A stretch of DNA of 64,000 bases, from assembly GCF_008831285.2 (NCBI RefSeq), contig NC_045143.1, positions 16,776,464 through 16,840,463 on the forward strand, written 5' to 3'. The stretch is from Nymphaea colorata (Eukaryota > Streptophyta > Magnoliopsida > Nymphaeales > Nymphaeaceae). Each line of letters starts with the position of its first letter. The first letter of the stretch is position 1. The notes under the pieces were generated by a model. That model had not been told where the DNA came from, searched no databases, and worked only from the letters and a program-made list of their open reading frames with translations. This document shows, piece after piece, positions 25,501 through 37,523 of the stretch. The position numbers were made by a program, and so were the translations under genes.

Positions 25501-27369
25501 GCATTTTCAGACTCCCTCTCCTTCATGCTTTCTTACTCCCTGTTTGAGAAAATAGAACATCTGAGCTTGAAGGCTTATCAGATTAAAACTGATCCATTTC
25601 CAATAAAAAAAACTTCTGCTGAGCTGTTCATGCACATCTTTACAACTAAATGTTTCTGCAAAAGTTGGCCACTTTTCATGTTATGATGGGTGGTTGCAAA
25701 CCTGATATTTGTTTTTTACTTGCAGGTATGTGGGTCTGAAAGCTTGTATTACTCGGCTGCCTGATAATGGTCTTGGAAGGAACATAACAACTTGGCCTTC
25801 ACGGCTGCATACTCCACCAGACAGGCTTCAATCTGTAAATCTGGATGCATATGTTGCACAAAAGGAGCTTTTCAAGGCAGAGTCGGGATATTGGAATGAG
25901 ATTATAGAGAGCTATGTCCGTGTCTTCCATTGGAACAAGTTGCAGTTTCGTAATGTGTTGGACATGCGGGCAGGACTTGGGGGGTATTTTCCTATTCCTA
26001 GTGCTGTCTATGCATTAGCTTGAAACATTTTGTATATTGACAATAAAAGTGGAAACATGGCATAAACCACAGCTCCGTAGATAGTTTAAGCTGATCATGA
26101 CAGTGTCGAAAAATTGTGGTCCAGCTTCTGACTAGTCCTTTTTTGGCATTGACAGGTTTGCGGCAGCAATGATTGATAATAAAATTGATTGTTGGGTGTT
26201 GAACGTTGTTCCTGTTAATGAGCCCAACACCTTGCCTGTGATATATGATCGCGGATTAATAGGAGTCATCCATGATTGGTATATTTTTGTTTTTACATTT
26301 GTGTGTGCATGTGTATGTGTGGCTTTTTGCAGCGTTGTTGGTTTTGGTAGAATAGAATCAGTGTTAAGATTGGTACCTATTATCTCGCATCTGTCTATGC
26401 GTGTTGTTTCTCCATCATACTGCAACAAGATGGAGGCCGATGCAGCCCCTTTCATTTTTCAGCTGATCTGCACCCGATAAAAGCATGTCAAATTGTCAAC
26501 CCATATTGGTTGATGCATTGTATGGTTTAGGTTTTCCTTACGTGATGTTTCACAACATTGGTTGCAATTTGCTTATGATTTCCTACTTTGGGGATGGTAT
26601 GCTGCCTGATAACACTTTCATATCAGGTTGATAGACAATTGCTTTAGAAGTTGTCTAAACAGTAGTCGCCAGATATCTCCAAAATCTGGAAAATTGGCAA
26701 TATCCTGATATATTTTGAAAATGTTGCTAAAAGATTCTCTCTCTCTCTCTCTCTCTCCCTCCCTTCCTCCCTCCCCCAACACCCACACAACACACACACC
26801 CATACATGTACAACTTACCACATGCATTCCCTTTTTTTTTTTCCTTCTCTTCATTGCGATCTGATCCATTCGGTAACTATATTCTCCTGCTGCAGGTGTG
26901 AACCGTTTGATACATACCCAAGAACGTATGATCTCCTACATGCAGCAGGGCTCTTTTCCAGGGAGCAGAAAAGGTTCACTAGCTGCATTCTTTCCACACT
27001 GACCTCTCTCTCTTAATGTGCACACACACACAAGATCACATACACACAGCTAATCAGCCAGACTTCCATGTGTACACACCGTCATGTTGACATACTCCCA
27101 TGTGCACATGCATGTGGATTTTTTTTGTTATTGATGTTGCCTAACATATCATCATTTTCAGGTGTGACATTACCAGGATCATGCTTGAAATGGATCGTAT
27201 ATTACGTCCAGGTGGCTATGCCTACATTAGGGACTCTAGACAGGTCCTTGACCAGGTTCATCAGATTGCGCTTGCCATGGGCTGGAGAGTTTCTGTGTAC
27301 GACACTTCAGAGGGACCCTATGCAAGTCGAAAGATATTGGCATGCCAAAAGCAGATGCTGCGATCTTGA
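19524..27369 (+). CDS. PMT11: Probable Golgi methyltransferase PMT11-type (QUA2/TSD2 family)
   Basis: Nine exons (19524-20228, 21120-21269, 21361-21631, 23080-23190, 24030-24189, 25726-25983, 26156-26278, 26896-26973, 27162-27369) join cleanly to 687 residues, close to the usual length of PMT11/12. The start MKGLTNGEF matches the family N-terminus. A single membrane anchor follows (about residues 12-30, [18 protein letters not shown]), then a Ser/Pro-rich lumenal stalk with an unusually long proline tract (about residues 73-114). The putative methyltransferase domain begins near [17 protein letters not shown]. It has the SAM-binding motif [16 protein letters not shown] (about 299-314), the HCSRCRINW block, and the second Rossmann-like half ([43 protein letters not shown]). 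Such type II Golgi proteins are thought to methyl-esterify cell-wall polysaccharides, mainly pectin homogalacturonan. PMT10 or PMT12 are the alternative names. No damage is visible. Confidence 0.93.
20229..21119 (+). other. Intron 1 of the PMT11-type gene
   Basis: This 891-bp AT-rich intron has a GT donor after the Arg-Asp-Glu codons and ends in AG before VWYNN. I see no other feature in it. Confidence 0.85.
21632..25725 (+). other. Long introns 3-5 of the PMT11-type gene
   Basis: Three long introns (21632-23079, 23191-24029 and 24190-25725) flank two short exons. They are AT-rich and hold a short TA run (21,747-21,759) and a GA microsatellite (24,855-24,882). No coding sequence or element with recognisable domains was found. 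Confidence 0.75.
24855..24882. repeat. (GA)n microsatellite
   Basis: About 13 GA units lie in intron 5 of the PMT11-type gene. Confidence 0.9.
26279..26895 (+). other. Intron 7 of the PMT11-type gene
   Basis: This 617-bp intron carries a CT microsatellite (26,735-26,757) followed by a CA-rich stretch (26,780-26,800). No other feature was seen. Confidence 0.8.
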
Positions 27370-29529
27370 GTAACGAAGGGCATCACCACAGTATTGTTTT
27401 TATGGTTATAAGAGATCTAAATTTGTGATCATTTTGGGATCTGCAGAAATTATAGTGTATTTCTGCAGGGCCAAAGGTAAAGCCCGTACGGTTGCTGTGC
27501 ATGTATTTTGTCATTTATTGGATAATAAGTAGCGAATGAGATTTAGTGGTTGTAACATGCTTTACCATGTATCAGCTTGGTAGTTGGAGCACATTTTTCT
27601 AGGTTCAGTGGCATTCAATTGTACAAACATGAAAGAGAAATTAATGCACGAATGCAATTAAGCCATTTGTTCATTTGTCCAAATTGGCTTTGTGTCTCTC
27701 CTTTATTAACTAACTCAGTCCATTTTGGCAGAATTTCAGCTTTTGAAGAGATTAATTGCATTTGAAGGAGTGGATTATATTCAGGACGGAGGCTTGTTTT
27801 AGATGTTTAGTGTATAACATATATTCTGCTCGCTGACCCCAGCTGTTAGAGATCTTTCTCAGGTATTATCACCTTTAGGAAGCAAAACCGGAAAAAAAGG
27901 ATTTAGTGCAGTTTACATGTTCTGATGATTAGGCTAACCAGCTCAGGCTTTAGAATGGTCTGACTCTGGTATACTGTAGGGGTCGTCTTGGATCCTTTTT
28001 CCTGCCAGAAGGTCAAGTTAGGTCTTGGCTGGAGCCCTGCCAGTCAAGTTGAGAGGTTTACGCTTCTAGGTTTTTCTATAGGAACAGTTGCCAGCTTAGC
28101 CTATGGTCTCTTTATCCACTGAAAGATGTAAACTTTCATTGACCTGTACAAGTGTATCATAATTTCTTGATGCTTCCCTGTTTACATCCTTCTGCTATTA
28201 ATCCTTTGATTAAGCACGTGATTACACATATGGATGATATTTTTGGGGATTGCTCTTCCTGGAATGCCAAGAACGGGTTTTCAGCTCATAGACTGTTCTT
28301 TATTCTGCGTTTGCGTATAGTCCAAATGATGTGAGTGTCTCACAAAGCCTTCCACCTTGGGGTGGAAAACTGTGATTGCTGGATTGGGGACGTGTATGTT
28401 ATTGGCTTTCTGCTTGCTGCATGTCTTGGGTCCATGGATCGTGGGAACGGTCGCTTCAACAATCCTTGAGGAGGTCTGATTACATCTAAACTTAGTTCTA
28501 CGGATTTGGTGTGACAAAATATCCGTACTAAAACCCCACGGTCCGTCAATCTAAGGATCACTTAACGTTTCCCTTAAGTCTTCTTTTGCTCCTTGAAACT
28601 CAAAAAGATCTTATTTAAGATTAAATGGGAGAGTCCGATCATAATAGATTTCATGGGACTTAGATTCCAATGGTCCAATGTTGAGCTAGATTAGAAATGC
28701 TCGAAGCTTCGCTGTTTGGCCTTGTTACTTGTTGTAACCTTCACTGGATTTGTGACAAAAAATGTATAAAAACATGCTTAGGTTAAATAATTTATTTAAC
28801 CGCCTATTTATATGGTACCTAAAGCTTGCATTTGTGAAGTACTTATTTGACATCCATAACATTGCAAATCCAAAAGAATATCAGTTTGTAACTATTTCTT
28901 ATTTGCTTTTCTTGATGGCAGTTTATTTGATCTCCCTGGTACCGGTTACAATGGAGTAGTCCATGATCAGATTGGCCAACATACAATTCGAAAAATCATG
29001 GTATTTAATGGGTAGCATCCCTTTAAGGCATTTTGATCGCCTTCAAATACCACGAGTAATCTTCCTAACGAAGTAAGTGCATAGGATTGAAAAATTCCAC
29101 CAAGCAATTAGAAGAAAGTAAGAAGAATAGGGAAGAAGAAAAAACCACTAGGGGCCATTTCAAAAACTTGCCCCGAAAATTGAGATGGATTTATAGAGCA
29201 ATTGTTCAAGTATGTCATTCATTTGTACTAATATTTGGAGAATGTTCATGAAACACTCAAGAGTGTTCTAAATGTGGAACAACTCATTCAGAGTGGAAAA
29301 AAGAATCTTAAACAGAACTGTCTAAACCTTTAACTAATAACCAGGAAAGAAGTATGGAATAATCAAATTGTTGCATGATGGAGAAGAAGTAGGATCACAT
29401 GTGAGTGCCGGACCTTATGCCAGTAGGGTCCAGTTTTGATTTAACAATTCAAATCCACTTCAAACCGAATCTGAATTTAATATCCGATTATTCGAAGCCG
29501 ATTAGGCTGACTGGAAATTGGATCAGAAA
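27370..29529. other. Intergenic spacer between PMT11 and COX7a-like genes
   Basis: The left 200 bp should hold the PMT11 3' UTR. The rest is AT-rich without a recognisable gene. Near 29,440-29,520 there are short AAATCC/GGATC-like motifs of the kind also seen at about 8.3-8.5, 42.0 and 55.4-55.7 kb, which look like remnants of dispersed repeats. Confidence 0.6.
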
Positions 29530-29657
29530 CGCTTCGAGACCATTTACATTTTAGGGCTCCCTTCGTCCTCTTCTCAGCTGCTGCAGAAGTCATCTCCCTT
29601 TCCCATCGTGACTGCAGGATCCTCTTCTCAGCAGGGCACCGTGTTCTTCGCACTCAG
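29530..29657 (+). promoter_or_regulatory. Probable 5' UTR exon of the COX7a-like gene
   Basis: A CT-rich leader-like stretch ends in CACTCAG followed by GTATGG, a good donor. The coding exon at 32,457 is immediately preceded by an acceptor (TTGCAG), so a non-coding first exon upstream is required or very likely. This is the best candidate seen, giving a leader intron of about 2.8 kb. A (CT)n run at 29,672-29,690 sits just inside the intron. The exact start is not known. Confidence 0.4.
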
Positions 29658-32456
29658 GTATGGAACCGAGACTCTCTCTCTCTCTCTCTCCGGCCCTTTC
29701 TGAAACGCCCAAATGGGTCACCCAAAATGTCGCTGATCGGTTTTTCCCTCTGTAGTTTCAGGTATCTTTGGCACTTTTGGCTATTTCGTATCTGTTGAAT
29801 CGCGTAGCTGAGGAAGAGGTAAATATATGATGTGGCACACCCAAAATAAAAGCTTTCTTCGTTAACCTGGTATGCCTTTAAAGATTTTGCGATTCTTAGA
29901 TCTATGGTGGTCGATGGATTAATATGATCACGCGTTTTAGGTCGTCATGGAGCGGAACCAAAATTCCCCACCCTTTTCTTCTATTTTGACGTTGTCTTAT
30001 GTGCTGTTGGCCGATTATTTTCCCCTTCTTTTCCTTGACCGATACTTTGATCTTGGCGCTTTGTTTCTATTCTCAGGTCTGTTCTATGGACTTTGAGATT
30101 CATGATTGGTTTCTCTTCGGCTTGTGTTTATTTTGGTTTCTGAAACCCTAGATTTGAGTATGTGAAGAAGCTGGGTAAGCAGATTCTATTTTCCGTTAAT
30201 TTCGTGGCTGAGGAAGACTAGGGGATGGAATGCCTTGTTTACCAAGGGGAGATGTTGATGTATGCCTTGTTTACCAAGGGGAGATGATGATGCGCGTTCC
30301 TTTTGACGATTGAGAATGACCGAGATGTCTTTATAGTTATCTTAGACTACAGCTATGAAGTGAAGGGCATTACGGTTTAGTTAGTTTGTCCATGAATCAG
30401 TTGACCGTATTATCGTGCTCGGATTGTTGTTGATTTAGGCGGAATGGTATCTATTTATCCTAATGGTGTAGTGAATACGGCCTGAACTCATGGTGCGCGT
30501 TGCTGCATCAACCAAAACCTGGCTGTACGGGAGAGTTTCTGTCGGCTGTCTAGCGGTATCAGAGAATATCGCATTCGTTAACTTGATTGAGTCCAACTTT
30601 CATTGTCGAAAATTTCACACCAACTTCCTGCTCAAGTGATGGTGCATGTATTGCTCTTGTGGTGGATCTTAAATGTAATGTGCGTGTTCTTGTTTCTCTT
30701 TTATCAATGTTTTAGCCGTCATAACAAAGGAAGATCCTCTTGTGGTCTGGCTTTGTCATCCTGTCTAGAGTAGATCAACATTGTTTCTACCTTGTGCCGC
30801 TTGTTGCTCCCCCCTTAATCGTGACCCGTGAGTGGTCAGTGGGGAGCAAGATATTAAAGTGTTGTGACTTAATAGTCACATTTTGGTGCATTTTAATATC
30901 TTGATTGTATAATCCCTCCCTCCTTCCCCACAGCACTAAATTTGATTGCAGGAGTACTGACTGTACTGTTGATTGCCCTGAAAAACATTTAAACATGATA
31001 AAATGTGTCATCTGATCAATTTAGCTTACCAAGTAACTTATAATAAGAATGTGATATTAACATTAGAAAAGAGAGAAACAAAAATAAAAGCAAAGAAAAC
31101 ATGAAAGTAAATTTAATGCATTATTATCGCCATTTTTTGCGTCTTTTATTCCTCTTCCTGATGCTGTTTACAGAAAGAACATCGGCACCATTAATGAGAT
31201 ATTTGAGAATGAATTTTTGCCATGGTGAAGGATTTATATAATTTTATACAGTTATTTTTATGTCTTATCAGTTTCTCATTTTATTTTTATCTATTGTTAG
31301 GATTATCTTAATTTTTAAAAAATTGTGAGATTTTCCAGAGAAAAACTGCTTTGCTGAAAAATATCCAAGGAAAACCTTGCTGTTAAAAACCTGAAAATGG
31401 TATTTATGTTTGTATTTTAGAATAAGAATCAAGGTCTAACTGGCTTGAACTGAACGTAGAAGATACATTCCGTTATCCTGCTCACTTTCCCCTATTGAGT
31501 TCTTTTGCAGTTTTGAAAGGCTTTTAAAAGTTCTAAGGTAATAATACCATGTTACTTAAAGGTGTTTAGAGATCCTTCCTGCGATCGTTCAGTTTTTATA
31601 GAGACGGAATGCAAAAGAAATTGAAAAGGAATGGTAAGTTTACAGCATTGTCACAAATATTATTCTTGGGAAAATATCAATGAGGTTTTCTCGGGTATTT
31701 TTCAGTGTTGTTTTTTCTCAAAAAAAAAGTATCTGTAAATTTAAAAAATAAAGAATTACAAAAATTGGAGAAAAATAAAATAAATGGAAAACATAATTTT
31801 GCCAAAAAATCAGGAAAAAATCGCAACCATTGCAAGATATTCATTTTCGCTGAGATTTTCAAAATCTTGTGAGATTTTCCCGGAATTTGCGTTTTACTTG
31901 TTTTTCTTGCAATCGCAATATCTGTGACAGTGGTGTATAGAAGTGAACAGCACCACAACCACAAGGCTGTTTTCTGTTGAGTACGGTGGAATGTAATTGA
32001 TACATCAGATGTCTGTATCTCGATTGCGAAGCAGTTTTCCTACTGTTATTGATTCTGTTGTTCAGTTTTCCTAGAGACAGAACACAAAAGCAATTGAAAA
32101 GGAATGGCAAAGGAATAGAAGTGAACAACACTATAAGGCAGTTTTCTGTTGATTACGGTAAAATCTGCGCCTCGATCTGTCAGAGATAACCAACAATGCT
32201 TTCCACTCCGGTGATTGCCACTAGAATAGGATCAAAATTTGGCGGTTGTTAGGCCTTTCTTACATTGGTCTTGCTGTCTTTGTTCTCCTAGTAGGATTAC
32301 ATGCCTCTCATCCTCTTTCATGAGTAAATTTTCTATTGCTTAGTCGACCTTTTGCACTAAATTTTCTATTGCTTAGTCGACTTTTTGCACAAGGTGATTA
32401 GTGGGCTTGTTGACTTTAGCTGAAATGGCATGGCTTAATACCTTTTTCTATTGCAG
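29658..32456 (+). other. Putative 5'-leader intron with several short duplications
   Basis: These 2.8 kb contain at least three repeated modules. One is a 32-bp tandem pair at 30,230-30,293. Another is a pair at 31,588-31,634 and 32,060-32,107 sharing AATTGAAAAGGAATGG, with a further shared stretch (31,935-31,990 and 32,119-32,160, core GTTTTCTGTTGA). The third is a 33-bp tandem pair at 32,325-32,390. No coding region was seen. Confidence 0.6.
32325..32390. repeat. 33-bp tandem duplication
   Basis: Two consecutive copies of a 33-bp unit containing TTCTATTGCTTAGTCGAC differ at one position. They lie about 70-130 bp upstream of the start of the COX7a-like coding exon. Confidence 0.9.
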
Positions 32457-33311
32457 ATGACGGAGGCTCCATTTGGATCTAGAGAGAAGCTTCTCAAGAA
32501 GCAACAGTATTTCCAGAGCGTCCACAAGTACACACACTTGAAAGGACCATTTGACAAAATAACCTCTGTGGCCATTCCGCTTGCCTTTGCAGTCACTTGT
32601 GGAACCATGATAGTAAGTTTTTTATCACAATTTCTAAATATCTCGTTCTACTAGTGTCAGAGGTTGCTTTTTAGAGAAGAAATACCCTTTTTAGTTTCAC
32701 GGTTTTTCTGCAAATGTTGTTCGTAAATTAATTTTCTTTTTCTGAAAATTTGGTGTCATCTTTTTGTTTCAAAAATGAATAAAGTAAATTGTGAAATAAA
32801 ATTAAAACGCCCAAAAGTGAAAGCTGTATGGATTAAAGTAAATTGTGAAATAAAATTAAAACGCCTATAGATTTCAAAATTTCTGGCTTTGAACCTACAT
32901 ATGCATCGGTTTTGTATCATAAAAGTAAGATTTGTGAAACTAAAAACGCTAAGGAGTTTATTTGTAGAGTGCAAATCGTCATTCCCCCGCCTAGAGGCAT
33001 GTCCATGTCTGGCATGTCATCTGGATTCGCCGTCTTTTCTTAACACTATGTCGGTTTGCTGAACTACTGCTGCACCACCTCACCCCTACAGCTTTGTCAG
33101 CTGTGACTTTTCTTTTTCTTGTTTATATGTCATATTTCATTCATTTGTTTCGACAGTTAACTAAAATACTTTCAAGAGGAAAACAGAAACTCTCAGATGA
33201 AATGTCTTACCGTGTTAAAAAGCAGTCATGCTTGTTCTCTGACATATTTCTTTTGCATACCAGGTTCGTGGGGTGTATAACATGGCTAATGGGATTGGAA
33301 AGAAAGAGTGA
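32457..33311 (+). CDS. Mitochondrial cytochrome c oxidase subunit 7a-like small protein
   Basis: Two exons (32457-32612 and 33264-33311) give 67 residues. It starts MTEAPFGSREKLLKKQQYFQ, runs through HKYTHLKGPFDKITSVAIPL and ends VRGVYNMANGIGKKE. Length and sequence match the short conserved plant protein family represented by At4g21105, annotated as cytochrome c oxidase/electron carrier. A single hydrophobic segment (about residues 35-53) would span the inner mitochondrial membrane, with the positively charged N-terminal part in the matrix. By family it belongs to respiratory complex IV (VIIa-type subunit), where it has a structural or assembly role and no catalytic centre. The start is fixed by homology and lies directly after a splice acceptor, so the leader is spliced. 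No defects are seen. Confidence 0.9.
32613..33263 (+). other. Intron of the COX7a-like gene
   Basis: This 651-bp intron carries an interspersed direct repeat (about 32,780-32,813 and 32,834-32,867, core AAAGTAAATTGTGAAATAAA), 54 bp apart. Nothing else was seen. Confidence 0.8.
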
Positions 33312-33401
33312 GGGCATCAGGCTGTAATTAATGAAGGAGAAGTGGTCCTATCTGCTACTTGGATGTTAAATTCTTAGCGAATTTTTTTTTACTTGCATTT
33401 A

Positions 33402-33407
33402 AATAAA
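33402..33407 (+). terminator. Candidate poly(A) signal of the COX7a-like gene
   Basis: An AATAAA hexamer lies about 90 bp after the stop codon in a T-rich context. Plant poly(A) signals are loose, so this is only a plausible site. Confidence 0.4.
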
Positions 33408-35592
33408 TGTGACAAATTTTCTGTTTTAGAATTTCTGGAATACTTTGGCTTCACAACTTAAAGTTGTGACAACATGTTCTTTTGTTATCTAGACGGGTGC
33501 TTTACATAAGGCTTTGAATGCTTGCCTGATGCTGTTACCGTTTGCATCTTGAGTTTCAATCGTTAGGCATCTTTATGTGCTAGACCTCTCATGGAGTCCA
33601 ATTCAGGTCGCCTTGTGTGTTGGTCAACTTGCACCATAAACTTGTGGATGCTCTGAAAGCGTGATGGGTTCACTGATCTTGGCACTGATAGGGAAATGAA
33701 TCGTCTTGGTGGTATTTCCCAGTGAATTGGTCCTCGCTTCTGTCGTCGATCACTCAATTTCATTTTCTGTCCAGTGAGGACAAAAATTTGATCCTATGTG
33801 ATGGTTTTGAATTTCAGACCATGATCACGCGCTTCTTGAAATCGCTCTATCTGGGTTTTATTACGTTAAACACAAGGGTCAGGTTTTAGATCATGATCGA
33901 GTTTCCGCCGATTTAGAAGTTCGTGCCCTTTCTACATTTTTATTATTCTAGAATCCTTGTGATTTTCGTTTACCCATGTTTCTCTTGTTTCCGGATTTGC
34001 GAGATCTTACCATTGAAAGAGTCCACAGCTTATGCATTAGGGTTATAGTTTCTTGGAGCAGGTTCGTCACCCTTGCTTGTAGATGCCTTTCATCGAAAAA
34101 GTTATCCGTCGTACGGATAGGATAGCCTTCTGTGAAGCAAAGACGCCCTCATTATGATTCGCCTTTTCGACGAAGCAAACACGCCCTAATGACCGTGTTA
34201 TTGACCTTTCTTGACACGATATCATGAATTTAAATAGAAAGTTCACTCACTTTAAGTAGTGGCTAAAGTGGTCTGCGTGCACCCACGAAACATTCTCTTC
34301 TGTTGACAGCCTTGACCTTTGATTTCAGTTGCATCTTGCATGTATTCCTTGTTTTATTTATACTCTTGAGGAGATTTTACAGCAACAAAGCAAAACGGAT
34401 GGCTATTCTTGCACTGAAAGAATTTATCAGTTATGCTGTTTCTCTTTTGTCTTGGGTTCTTAATTCTTGATTTAGTATATTACCCATATCCTTAGTTGTT
34501 TCTTTCCCTTGATTCTGTGTAAGTATCTTCATATATGCAGTTTTGCAATTGGACTTTCTTTGAGTTTGAGGGAGAAGATGATTATATATAATTATTGCTT
34601 CTGATCATTCCACTAGTCTACGCTGCTGCTTGGACGAAAGGCGCTTCTCAATGAAGTATGTAATAAGAGTGCAAATTGAGCTTCTCCAGCTTGAAGATCT
34701 TAAACGAAACCTCCTCCTACCCAGTTCCTACTCGGCTGGGAAAACGAATCTGTCGTTGTAATGCTCTTGCATACTCAGCATTCAGCTGGTTGATGAGATA
34801 TTTACATTTCTCTAGTGGAGCTAATGAATGGTGTCCAACTTGAAATAATATTATGTAGCTGGTTCATGAGAATCATGAGATACGTGCATTTCTCTAATAA
34901 AACTAATGAATGGTGCAAACTTGAAGTAAATTGATGTCAACGAACTAGAATCTCAAGGCAGAGTTGAGGAGATTAGAATACAGGATTCCATATTCAGAAC
35001 TCATATTAATGCTAGCTAAATGGAGCTTCAGATGATGTGTATTAATTGCCAAGAACGTGAATTAAACTCTAGAATATTGATCCTCATTATTACGTAAAAA
35101 CCGTAATCTTTCGTCAATACTAAAAAGCAAGTGTAGTCTATAAACTCTTTTTCATTTTTTTTTTGGCTTATCGGATTTTAATCTTCCGTCTCTGTCAACA
35201 TTAAATTGGTTCATAGAATTTATTGGAAGGAACAGGCAACTCCGCCCGAAGCATTAAATTTGTTACTTTCGCAACATATGTAACCTTCTAAAGGAGTGCC
35301 ACGTTAAAAGTATAACCTCATTTATTGACTACTATGTTTTTTTCCCCGAAATAAAAAAATACAACTGACAAAACAGTGGTGGAAAGTTAATGAAGAGAAA
35401 ATGAGCGGCGATGAAATTTACGAGAAAATGGTGGAAATTAAAAAACTTGTTTCAAGATTCCCAACTCGTCACTCTTCACATCCTCCTCTTACGAGCCCTG
35501 CCCATGCCCTTGCCCTTTGGGTTCGCGATGGCTAGCTTAGGACTTGGCTAAGTAGGTCAGGTCCGTCACTTTGTTAGGTAGCCAACTGTGGC

Positions 35593-36048
35593 TCAACATC
35601 CACCACCGACGAAACAGTGGTGGAACTTAGTGAAATGTGTCAACGTTGTTATGGCAAAATCAGAATTGGACACGCCACCGGCCTCAGGCATTGGATACCG
35701 AGGATCTTTAATATATGGCAGGGGCAACTCGTAGATGCCACCAAGTTTTAAGGGATGAGACAAGCTTGTATCTTTCACCGGTCCTTCCTCTATGACGGCT
35801 GCTAATTCAATGAAGAAGCTCGTGGCTTCAATTTGTTTAGCGCCTTCTCCCCGTACCTTTCAACTCAGATGGTATTCGATACAAAGAACATTGTATTTTT
35901 GGAACACATCATAAATACTGCATTGCGCTTGATTTTGATGGATCAGTAGCGGAGCTACAATGTGGCTGGTGTAGGCGTTGTCTTCAAAAAATCTCATTAC
36001 AGCGAAGGTGCCCACATCAGACGCATGTTGGCGACTCAAAAGAAGCAA
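35593..36048 (-). other. Unrecognised reading frame with a single internal stop
   Basis: Two minus-strand open segments (36048-35860 and 35778-35593) share one frame with a single in-frame TGA between (35,860-35,862), giving about 150 codons. The second half contains SHPLKLGGIYELPLPYI and PMPEAGGVSNSDFAI. I do not recognise it. Its right part overlaps a sequence resembling repeat-element ends, so a decayed mobile element or gene relic is most likely. No function is proposed. Confidence 0.25.
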
Positions 36049-37501
36049 TATTGACGTGTATTAGGATTAGAAGTTGGTTTCGATTCAATCGCTGGCACTA
36101 TAAATGGATCGGAAACACGGAGGGAATCCTGTTGAAGTCAATTATGAATTCAAAAACTTGTCATATTAATAAGAATCTGAATTGATTAACGAACAAGGTA
36201 GCTTGGTTTCCTTGTATCGTCCAACAGAGAACAGGTGAAAACACGCTGTGTGCATGTGAAAACGAGTTTGCGTCGATTAATATATTTTACGCCAAATATA
36301 CTTTAAAATAATTGTATGAGCTATAGTTTATTTAAAACAATGATAGGAACATGGCCCAATCTGAAATGCTAAATGAGAATGGGGTGGCAATGAATATTCA
36401 CTTCTTACTCTAATGGTTGGAATCTGAAAACGAAGTGCCAGATTTGAACCAGGTATCTGAAGCGAATCTATTTTAAGCCCTGATATTTGGGTCCCGAAGT
36501 CTTACCTGAATTTTGTTATCCAGATCCAGGTATCTTTGTGTCTTGATATTTTAAGCCCTGATATGGTGCAAACAGAAGGCAAGACGGCTCACATTTAAAG
36601 GGTTTAAATGTTTGCATTTGTTGTCATGTTATTCTTTTGAGCGGGTACGTAAGAATATGCTTAAGGGGTTTTACATCAAAGACATTTCCCTTAATTAAAC
36701 ATTAAAAAAAAAAAAACTATGAGCGTAACTTGAATGTGATTTGACACATAATGGCTGCCAATCCTATAATTATAAAAGTAGATACTGGCAATTCGTTATG
36801 AGTTGCCATCAAGTTATACTATTATTCCAACTTTTTTTTTATATAATTAATAATCAATCTAAACCTTAGCATAATTATTATGGCGGTCATAATGTCAAAT
36901 TATTTTACCTGAACATAATTCTTGAAGTTAACAACTGCCCAAATGGCATGGGTCTCAAATATGTAATCTGTTCTTACGTACTTACAAATACAATGGCTTG
37001 CTCATTATGGCCATGTGCAGCTCGACCAACACATCAAACCCGCCTCATGTAGCATCTTTCCCACATGACGCAGTACAATTATATCCTTATGGCATTTCAA
37101 AAAAAAATAATAATATGCATTAACATATTGCCCAAACTAGAAAACGTCAACTTTTCTTTAAGGCCACATTGTTGCCAAGAGGCTCTCAAAGGACTAGAAT
37201 CGCCAACTCTAGAAATTTATCAAGATCTTATGAAAAGCCAACTTTTGTTTTTTACTTTGTGAACTTCTCAGTTTACCTATTTATAAAAAAAGAAAAATCT
37301 TTCCCCATAGTAAAAGATAAAAACCCTCCAAGTCACAATGTTCTGACTGCTGAACGCGACACGTGCAGATAAAAATTCTGCTTCAAAAAGTAGGTCGATT
37401 CTCATTCAAAACAAAAAGACGCGAACGAAGAGCAGATCCGTGATGGTTTTCCTGGGAGATATTTATTTACTTTTCGTATTTTTTATCAACCAAAGACTGG
37501 T

Positions 37502-37523
37502 GGGGGGGGGGGGGGGGGGGGGG
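37502..37523 (+). repeat. Poly(G) tract, 22 bases
   Basis: Twenty-two uninterrupted G, preceded by GGTGG-type sequence. Long G runs are rare in plant DNA, can form G-quadruplexes and are prone to sequencing length error. Confidence 0.95.

Noticed and set aside
36437-36455. Minus-strand T-arm-like motif (CCTGGTTCAAATCTGGCAC) suggesting a tRNA
   Set aside because: No matching acceptor stem, D-arm or anticodon arm could be found at the proper spacing on that strand.
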